DNA from: Thermoanaerobaculales bacterium
GTDB lineage: Bacteria; Acidobacteriota; Thermoanaerobaculia; Thermoanaerobaculales; Sulfomarinibacteraceae
Direction of reading: 5' to 3'
Length of the DNA stretch: 64,000 nt
Assembly (NCBI GenBank): GCA_035358815.1
Contig: DAOPQC010000001.1
Span: 704,507-768,506, forward strand
Of this stretch, positions 58,700-64,000 are shown piece by piece. The position numbers and the translations under genes were made by a program. Numbering within the stretch: the stretch's first letter is position 1; each line of letters opens with the position of its first letter. The notes under the pieces were generated by a model, which was not told the origin of the DNA, searched no databases, and saw nothing but the letters and a program-made list of their open reading frames with translations.

Positions 58700-58769
58700 A
58701 TGCGCGCAGCGCATCCCGAGGAGCGTGCGGGCAGAGGCCGACAACAGCGACCACGTGAGGAGCGCGCTC
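58700..58769 (-). repeat. Dispersed 3'-region repeat, copy B
   Basis: Reverse-strand copy of 20051-20121, again just downstream of a stop codon (ahcY, 58795), with resemblance extending back to the stop (TAGAGGAGCGT). GAGCGCGCTCCT and GCTCCTCGGGATGCGCTGCG blocks are identical. The rest of 58548-58794 is the upstream region of the propeller gene. Confidence 0.75.
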
Positions 58770-58794
58770 AGGGGCCTATGCCCGACACGCTCCT

Positions 58795-60207
58795 CTAGTA
58801 CCGGTACCGCTCCGGCTTGTACGGACCTCCGGCCGGCACGCCGATGTAGTCGGCCTGCTCCTCGGTGAGCGTCGTGAGCTTCGCGCCGAGCTTGGCGAGG
58901 TGGAGGCGGGCAACCTCCTCGTCGAGGTGCTTGGGCAGGGTGGTGACGCCGATCTCGTGGGGGTTCTGCCAGAGGTCGATCTGGGCCAGCACCTGGTTGG
59001 TGAACGAGGCCGACATGACGAAGCTGGGGTGGCCGGTGGCGCAGCCGAGGTTGATCAGCCGGCCCTCCGCGAGCAGGTAGATGGTGTGGCCGTCCGGGAA
59101 GCGGTAGGCGTCGACCTGCGGCTTGATGTTGAACCTGGTGACGCCCGGCGTCGCGTTGAGGGCGTCGACCTGGATCTCGTGGTCGAAGTGGCCGATGTTG
59201 CAGACGATCGCCTGGTCCTTCATCCGGCTCATGTGGTCGGCGGTGATGACGTCGCGGTTGCCGGTCGCGGTGACGTAGATGTCGGCGTGCGGCAGCGCGT
59301 CCTCGACCGTCACCACCCGGTAGCCCGCCATGCAGGCCTGGAGCGCGCAGATCGGGTCGATCTCGGTCACCCAGACCTGGGCGCGATGCGCGTGCAGGAT
59401 CTCGGCCGAGCCCTTGCCGACCTCGCCGAAGCCGCAGACCAGCGCGACCTTGCCGGCCACCATCACGTCGGTGGCGCGCTTGATCCCGTCGACCAGCGAC
59501 TCGCGGCAGCCGTAGACGTTGTCGTACTTGGACTTGGTCACCGAGTCGTTGACGTTGATCGCGGGCACCAGGAGCTCGCCCCGCTCGGCCATCCGGTAGA
59601 GGCGGTGGACGCCGGTCGTGGTCTCCTCGGAGACCCCCCTGAGCGATGCCACCACCTGGTGCCAGAAGCGCGGGGCGCCGCCCTGGATCTCCCGGAGCAT
59701 CCGGTTGACGATCGCCAGGTCCTTGTCGGCGGTGGGCCCGGTGATGAGCTCGGGCTCGTCCTCGGCCCGGAAGCCGCGGTGGACGACCAGGGTCGCATCG
59801 CCGCCGTCGTCGACGATCAGCTGCGGGCCGTTGCCGCCGGGCCAGGTCAGCGCCTGCAGCGTGCACCACCAGTACTCCTCGAGGGTCTCGCCCTTCCAGG
59901 CGAAGACCGGGATGCCGCGCTCGGCGATCGCGGCCGCGGCGTGGTCTTGGGTCGAGAAGATGTTGCACGATGCCCAGCGCACGTCGGCGCCGAGTGCGAC
60001 CAGGGTCTCGATGAGCACCGCGGTCTGGATCGTCATGTGCAGAGAGCCGGTGATGCGGGCGCCGGCCAGCGGCCTGGCCGGCCCGTACTTCGCCCGGGTC
60101 GCCATCAGGCCGGGCATCTCCTTCTCGGCGATCTCGATCTCGCGCCGGCCCCAGGCCGCGAGGCCGATGTCCTTGACCTTGAAGTCGGCGCTCACCGTGG
60201 TGCTCAT
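58795..60207 (-). CDS. ahcY: Adenosylhomocysteinase
   Basis: A 470-residue NAD-dependent enzyme that splits S-adenosylhomocysteine into adenosine and homocysteine. SLHMTIQTAVLIETL, NVNDSVTKSKYDNVYGCRESLVDGIKRATD and the NAD-binding GFGEVGKGSAE are diagnostic, and the C-terminus ends with the usual KPERYRY. Complete and canonical. ATG has GGGGA upstream. It recycles the product of SAM-dependent methylation, such as by the rRNA/tRNA methyltransferases here. Confidence 0.97.
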   Translation of the reverse strand: MSTTVSADFKVKDIGLAAWGRREIEIAEKEMPGLMATRAKYGPARPLAGARITGSLHMTIQTAVLIETLVALGADVRWASCNIFSTQDHAAAAIAERGIPVFAWKGETLEEYWWCTLQALTWPGGNGPQLIVDDGGDATLVVHRGFRAEDEPELITGPTADKDLAIVNRMLREIQGGAPRFWHQVVASLRGVSEETTTGVHRLYRMAERGELLVPAINVNDSVTKSKYDNVYGCRESLVDGIKRATDVMVAGKVALVCGFGEVGKGSAEILHAHRAQVWVTEIDPICALQACMAGYRVVTVEDALPHADIYVTATGNRDVITADHMSRMKDQAIVCNIGHFDHEIQVDALNATPGVTRFNIKPQVDAYRFPDGHTIYLLAEGRLINLGCATGHPSFVMSASFTNQVLAQIDLWQNPHEIGVTTLPKHLDEEVARLHLAKLGAKLTTLTEEQADYIGVPAGGPYKPERYRY

Positions 60208-60271
60208 GTTCCGTCCCCTGCAGTCGGTCCGGGGCGGCGCCCGCCGCCGGAGCCACGATACTACCGCACTC

Positions 60272-60341
60272 CGCCCCCGTTCCTCTTCCCGCTTGCCACG
60301 GCGAAGCCCGAGGCGAAGCCGGGTTCCCGTCCCCGTTCCCG
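60272..60341. repeat. C-rich hexamer array upstream of ahcY
   Basis: CCCCCGTTCCTCTTCCCGC (60274-60292) and TTCCCGTCCCCGTTCCCG (60324-60341) with GGCGAAGCC/GGCTTCGCC-like pieces between. It sits between ahcY and the MBL/TPR gene. Confidence 0.6.
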
Positions 60342-60385
60342 CATGCCTGCACGCGAGCGAGTGGGCTCCTCCCGACTGGACCCGC

Positions 60386-61819
60386 TCAGGGTGTCAGCCG
60401 GGCCGCCTCCTCCTGGGCAGTGAGCCGCTCGAGGATGGCGGCGCCGCTGCTGTTCCCGGGGTTGAGCCGGAGGGAGCTGCGGTAGCACTCGATGGCGCGC
60501 GCCCGGTCGCCCCGGGTCATGTAGGCTTCCCCGAGGCTGTCCCACACGTTCCACGATTCAGGAAAGGCGTCCGCGTTCATCGAGAGGACGGCGATCGCCT
60601 CGTCGACGCCGCCCGTCTGGAGCAGCCGGTAGCCGAGAGCGTTGAGCTGGTTCTCGTCGATGAAGATCGCCTCCGTCGGGTCGAGCCTCGCCCTCTCATA
60701 GACCGCTCGCGCCGCCTCGATCCCACCGGCTCTGAGGGCTTCTTCCACGGCCGCGGCCGCGGAGGTCTGAAGCTGGCGCCGGAAGACCGCGACCATCTCC
60801 GCTTGCTGCGCCTCGAGCCGGGCGGTCAGGCGTTCATCGCGGGGCACGCCGGGGCAGGTCGACTCCAGGGGGAGCCGCTGCAGGGTCGCCTCCGAGCCGA
60901 GGCCCTCGGACCGAGCCTCGCGCACCCCGTCCCACACCGCCCGGGCGCAGTCGACGCGGGCCTCGAGCGCCTCTCGTGGCCAGATGTCTCGGTGGCCGAG
61001 GATGACCCGGCGGACACGGGCATCGGGGGCCAGGACGGCGTCCAGGAGGTGCAGGCTGCGCGGCACATCGAGGTTCTGCGCCTCGCCGACGTTGAAACCC
61101 GGCACCGCCTCGCTGAACAGGTCGCCCGTCATCAGCAGCCCTTCCTCCGGCACGTGCACCAGGGTGTCGCTGCGCGAGTGGGCGCTGCCAAAGAACACGA
61201 GGTTCACCGTCAGGTCTCCGAGATCCAGGGACATCCTGTCGCTGAAGGTCAAGACCGGCGGTGTGAAGTCGACACCCTCGGCCATCAGCTCGATCAGGGC
61301 CTCGGAGCGGGCGATCGAGCGCCTCGCCTCGATTGCTTCGTCCGAGCCCGGCGCCATCGTCTCGAGCCGCTGGACGGTGCCGGCGAGGTGCTGCCGCTGC
61401 CAGGCGACGCGGTCCTCGATGACCGCCTCGGACCTCGCCTTGAAACCCTCGAGGGCGGCGCGGCAGCGCTCGTGGCCGACCAGGGTCGCGTCGGTGAAGA
61501 CCTGGTTGCCGCTGACGTGGTCGAAGTCCTCGTGGGTGTTGACGACGACAGCGAAGTCCCTGCGGCCGAAGGCCCCCTCGATCTCGGCGCGCATCCTGGC
61601 CGCGATTGCGGGTGCGCCCGAGGTGTCGACGACCACGAGCCCACGGGTTGAGGCCAGGGCGACCACGTTGTTGCCGCCGAGCGTCGGGTCGGTCAGCACC
61701 ACCACCCGGTCACTCAGCCGACGCACCTCGATGGGAATCTCCCGCTCCGGGCCGGCTGCGATCGGCGCGGCGGAGAGCGCGAGCGCGAGAACGCCGGATG
61801 CCACGTCACTTGGCCGCAT
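60386..61819 (-). CDS. Exported metallo-beta-lactamase-fold protein with C-terminal TPR
   Basis: A 477-residue protein. Signal peptide 1-22. The MBL fold shows NTHEDFDHVSGN (in place of HxHxDH; the first His is in THED), FGSAHSRSD, LLMTGDLF and ILGHRD. The C-terminal ~120 residues contain TPR-like repeats (ESWNVWDSLGEAYMTRGDRARAIECYRSSLRLNPGN). The replaced zinc residue at the second motif position (Asp-Phe-Asp-His) resembles subclass-B3-like variation. Periplasmic hydrolase of unknown substrate. GGGAGG RBS before ATG 61819. Confidence 0.8.
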   Translation of the reverse strand: MRPSDVASGVLALALSAAPIAAGPEREIPIEVRRLSDRVVVLTDPTLGGNNVVALASTRGLVVVDTSGAPAIAARMRAEIEGAFGRRDFAVVVNTHEDFDHVSGNQVFTDATLVGHERCRAALEGFKARSEAVIEDRVAWQRQHLAGTVQRLETMAPGSDEAIEARRSIARSEALIELMAEGVDFTPPVLTFSDRMSLDLGDLTVNLVFFGSAHSRSDTLVHVPEEGLLMTGDLFSEAVPGFNVGEAQNLDVPRSLHLLDAVLAPDARVRRVILGHRDIWPREALEARVDCARAVWDGVREARSEGLGSEATLQRLPLESTCPGVPRDERLTARLEAQQAEMVAVFRRQLQTSAAAAVEEALRAGGIEAARAVYERARLDPTEAIFIDENQLNALGYRLLQTGGVDEAIAVLSMNADAFPESWNVWDSLGEAYMTRGDRARAIECYRSSLRLNPGNSSGAAILERLTAQEEAARLTP

Positions 61820-61969
61820 GTCGTGCCTCCCTGCTTCCCCGGTCGCAGGGCTGGACACACCGGCCGGCGTCCCGGAGAGCTGCGAGGGAGGTACGCGATT
61901 CGGGTGCCCCAGTTCTTGCGCCAGGGCGCGCGCTTGGGCGCCAGTGGCAGCCTGCCGGCCGGGACTCGG

Positions 61970-61975
61970 TACAAT
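61970..61975 (+). promoter_or_regulatory. -10 box TACAAT 8 nt before ATG 61984 (leaderless)
   Basis: TACAAT with an 8-nt gap to the epimerase ATG and no Shine-Dalgarno. It lies in the divergent region facing the MBL/TPR gene. Confidence 0.45.
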
Positions 61976-61983
61976 ACTGGACG

Positions 61984-63003
61984 ATGGCGGCCAACCTCCC
62001 GATCCTGGTCACCGGCGTCGCCGGGTTCATCGGCTTCCACGTGGCCCGGCGCCTGCTCGACGACGGGCTCGCGGTGCTCGGCCTCGACAACCTCAACGAC
62101 TACTACGACGTGTCGCTCAAGGAGGCGCGGCTCGCGCAGCTGTACCGCCGCCCGCGCTTCGAGTTCGTCAAGCTGGACCTCGGCAACCGGCTGGCCATGG
62201 ACAGCCTGTTCGCCGGCAACCGCTTCCAGCGAGTGGTCCACCTCGCGGCCCAGGCCGGCGTCCGCTACTCCCTGGTCAACCCGCACGCCTATGTCGACTC
62301 CAACCTGGTCGGCTTCCTCCACATCCTCGAGGGCTGCCGCGCCCGCTCGGTCCCGCACCTGCTCTACGCCTCGTCGAGCTCGGTCTACGGCGCCAACACC
62401 GCGCTGCCGTTCTCGGTCCACCACAACGTCGACCACCCACTGTCGCTGTACGCCGCCACCAAGAAGGCCAACGAGCTGATGGCCCACACCTACGCCCATC
62501 TCTACGGGCTGCCGTGCACGGGCCTGCGCTTCTTCACGGTCTACGGGCCGTGGGGCAGGCCCGACATGGCGCTGTTCACCTTCACCCGCCAGATCCTGGC
62601 CGGTGAGCCGATCGACGTCTACAACTACGGCCGGCACCGGCGCGACTTCACCTACATCGACGACATCGTCGAGGGCGTGGTGCGCATCATGGACCGGATC
62701 CCGGGGCCCGATCCCGCCTGGAACGCCGAGCGCCCCAACCCGGGCACCAGCGCCGCGCCGTGGCGGGTCTACAACATCGGCCACCACACGGCGGTCGAGC
62801 TCGAGCGCTACATCGAGGTCCTCGAGCAGTGTCTCGGCCGCACGGCCGAGCGCCGGCTGCTGCCGATGCAGCCCGGCGACGTGCCCGACACCTGGGCGGA
62901 CGTGTCGGCGCTGGAGGCCGATGTGGGCTACGCCCCCAGCACTCCGATCGAGACCGGCGTCAAGCGCTTCGTCGAGTGGTACCGCGAGTACTACAGGGTC
63001 TGA
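61984..63003 (+). CDS. NAD-dependent nucleotide-sugar epimerase (UDP-glucuronate 4-epimerase-like)
   Basis: A 339-residue extended SDR. TGVAGFIGFHVARRLL binds NAD, HLAAQAGVRYSL and SSSSVYG provide Ser, and YAATKKANE the Tyr-x3-Lys. LDNLNDYYDVSLKEARL and FFTVYGPWGRPDMA closely resemble UDP-glucuronate 4-epimerases, which make UDP-galacturonate for capsule or LPS. Followed by a GDP-fucose-synthase-like gene, so both supply sugars for surface glycans. Confidence 0.9.
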   Translation: MAANLPILVTGVAGFIGFHVARRLLDDGLAVLGLDNLNDYYDVSLKEARLAQLYRRPRFEFVKLDLGNRLAMDSLFAGNRFQRVVHLAAQAGVRYSLVNPHAYVDSNLVGFLHILEGCRARSVPHLLYASSSSVYGANTALPFSVHHNVDHPLSLYAATKKANELMAHTYAHLYGLPCTGLRFFTVYGPWGRPDMALFTFTRQILAGEPIDVYNYGRHRRDFTYIDDIVEGVVRIMDRIPGPDPAWNAERPNPGTSAAPWRVYNIGHHTAVELERYIEVLEQCLGRTAERRLLPMQPGDVPDTWADVSALEADVGYAPSTPIETGVKRFVEWYREYYRV

Positions 63004-63102
63004 AGGTCCGCGGCACGTGATCATCAGCTGCCGGGGAGGCGATCAACGTGGAGCACGAACGTGAGGAGCAGCGCCCAGTGCCGCCGCGGAGGAGCCCGAT
63101 CG

Positions 63103-64000
63103 ATGGCCGTGCTTCGACCTGACTCTCGAGTGTTCGTTGCGGGCCACGGTGGCCTGGTCGGATCGGCGGTCCTGCGCCGGCTCGACGCCGAGGGTTGCAG
63201 CTGCGTCCTGACGGCGACCCGCGAGCAGCTCGATCTCCGCGACCAGGCGGCGGTCAACTACTGGTTCCGCGCCAACCGGCCGGAGCTCGTGTTCCTGGTT
63301 GCCGGGACGGTCGGCGGCATTCTCGCCAACTCGACGCGCCCGGCCGAGTTCATCTACGACAACATGATGATCCACGCCACCGTGGTCCACGCCGCGCACC
63401 TGTTCGGGGTGGCCAAGCTGCTCTACCTGGGCTCGTCGTGCATCTACCCACGGGAGTGCCCCCAGCCGATGCGTGAGGAGCACCTGTTGTCCGGGTACCT
63501 GGAGCCGACCAACGAGCCGTACGCGATCGCGAAGATCGCCGGCATCAAGCTCTGCCAGGCCTATCGGCGCCAGTACGGATCCAACTTCATCTCGGCGATG
63601 CCGACCAACCTCTACGGACCGAACGACAACTTCGACCTCGAAAGCTCGCACGTCCTGCCGGCGCTGATCCGCAAGTTCATCGACGCCCGCGAGGCCGGCC
63701 AGCAGGAGGTTGTGGTCTGGGGCACCGGCAGCCCTCGGCGCGAGTTCCTGCATGTCGACGACCTGGCCGATGCCTGCGTCTTCCTGATGGACCGCTACGA
63801 GGAGGACCGCCACATCAACGTCGGCACGGGCGAGGACCTGTCGATCCGCGAGCTGGCCGAGTTGGTGCGCGACGTCGTCCATCCCGGCGCGAGGCTCGCC
63901 TTCGACACCTCGAAACCGGATGGCATGCTGCGCAAGCTGCTCGACGTGTCGAGGCTCCACGAGCTGGGCTGGAGGCACCGCATCGAGCTGCGCGAGGGCA
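63103..64000 (+). CDS. fcl: GDP-L-fucose synthase-like epimerase/reductase (cut by the window edge)
   Basis: At least 299 residues, open to the right edge, so the C-terminus is missing. HGGLVGSAVLRRL binds NADP, LGSSCIYP and YAIAKIAG carry the Ser/Tyr/Lys set, and PTNLYGPNDNFDLESSHVLPALIRK is typical of Fcl/WcaG. It converts GDP-4-keto-6-deoxymannose into GDP-L-fucose. ATG 63103 follows CGGAGGAG. It is 99 bp after the epimerase gene and likely in the same surface-sugar unit. Confidence 0.9.
   Translation, partial: MAVLRPDSRVFVAGHGGLVGSAVLRRLDAEGCSCVLTATREQLDLRDQAAVNYWFRANRPELVFLVAGTVGGILANSTRPAEFIYDNMMIHATVVHAAHLFGVAKLLYLGSSCIYPRECPQPMREEHLLSGYLEPTNEPYAIAKIAGIKLCQAYRRQYGSNFISAMPTNLYGPNDNFDLESSHVLPALIRKFIDAREAGQQEVVVWGTGSPRREFLHVDDLADACVFLMDRYEEDRHINVGTGEDLSIRELAELVRDVVHPGARLAFDTSKPDGMLRKLLDVSRLHELGWRHRIELREG

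Noticed and set aside
60208..60385. SAH riboswitch before ahcY
   Set aside because: GC hairpins are present but the SAH riboswitch core sequence is not visible; the region is mostly hexamer repeat.

Overview
The window is a very GC-rich (about 70% by eye), densely packed bacterial chromosome segment with 58 protein genes I can support, two of them very short and one cut by the right edge. I see no rRNA, tRNA, CRISPR array, phage or conventional insertion sequence. The mix suggests Acidobacteriota, perhaps near Thermoanaerobaculia: winged-helix/TPR regulators, secreted beta-propeller proteins ending in a DGFESGD-type motif, and an EnvC-S41-YibQ trio. This assignment is an inference from style, not from a marker gene.

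Layout. 1-4.3 kb: amino-acid permease, small envelope proteins, a zincin and a CBM48 protein. 4.3-8.3 kb: a leftward unit of a lysine 2,3-aminomutase-like radical SAM enzyme, two D-Ala-D-Ala-ligase-like ATP-grasp enzymes and a GNAT acetyltransferase behind a strong promoter and long leader. This is the best candidate for an undescribed biosynthetic system. 8.4-14.6 kb: secreted kinase-like protein, SDR, outer-membrane and secreted proteins, a winged-helix/TPR regulator, and a lipoprotein with an AMOP-like domain. 15-27 kb: O-antigen-ligase-like protein, asparagine synthetase, KAS III-like enzyme, a GxxExxY protein inside an inverted-repeat element, a nucleoside hydrolase/FmdE fusion and three glycosyltransferases. 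27-33.7 kb: lipoate ligase, the complete 2-oxoacid (probably pyruvate) dehydrogenase operon E1alpha-E1beta-E2-E3, and an AhpD-like protein. 33.7-38.6 kb: a 202-bp tandem repeat, thymidine kinase, a tetrahaem cytochrome, metallo-hydrolase and zinc-ribbon proteins. 38.8-43.8 kb: EnvC-like, S41 pseudoprotease, YibQ-like deacetylase, cysS. 43.8-47 kb: overlapping miaA-hfq-TPR-crp operon. 47-58.6 kb: Kelch protein, comEC-rlmD unit, double SUMF1 protein, class V aminotransferase, propeller protein. 58.8-64 kb: ahcY, an MBL/TPR protein and two nucleotide-sugar enzymes.

Three genome-style signals stand out. First, at least twelve genes have a TANNNT -10 box only 5-9 nt before the start codon and usually no Shine-Dalgarno, which predicts leaderless mRNAs. 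Second, intergenic regions carry many arrays of a GGGAAC-type hexamer, often as facing inverted pairs and with G-quadruplex potential, beside C-rich CCCTGA-type tracts. Third, there are other dispersed non-coding repeats: a TTGAACCGC inverted-repeat family, one copy carrying the GxxExxY gene and one a tandem triplicate, and a roughly 70-bp element found after the stop codons of two unrelated genes.
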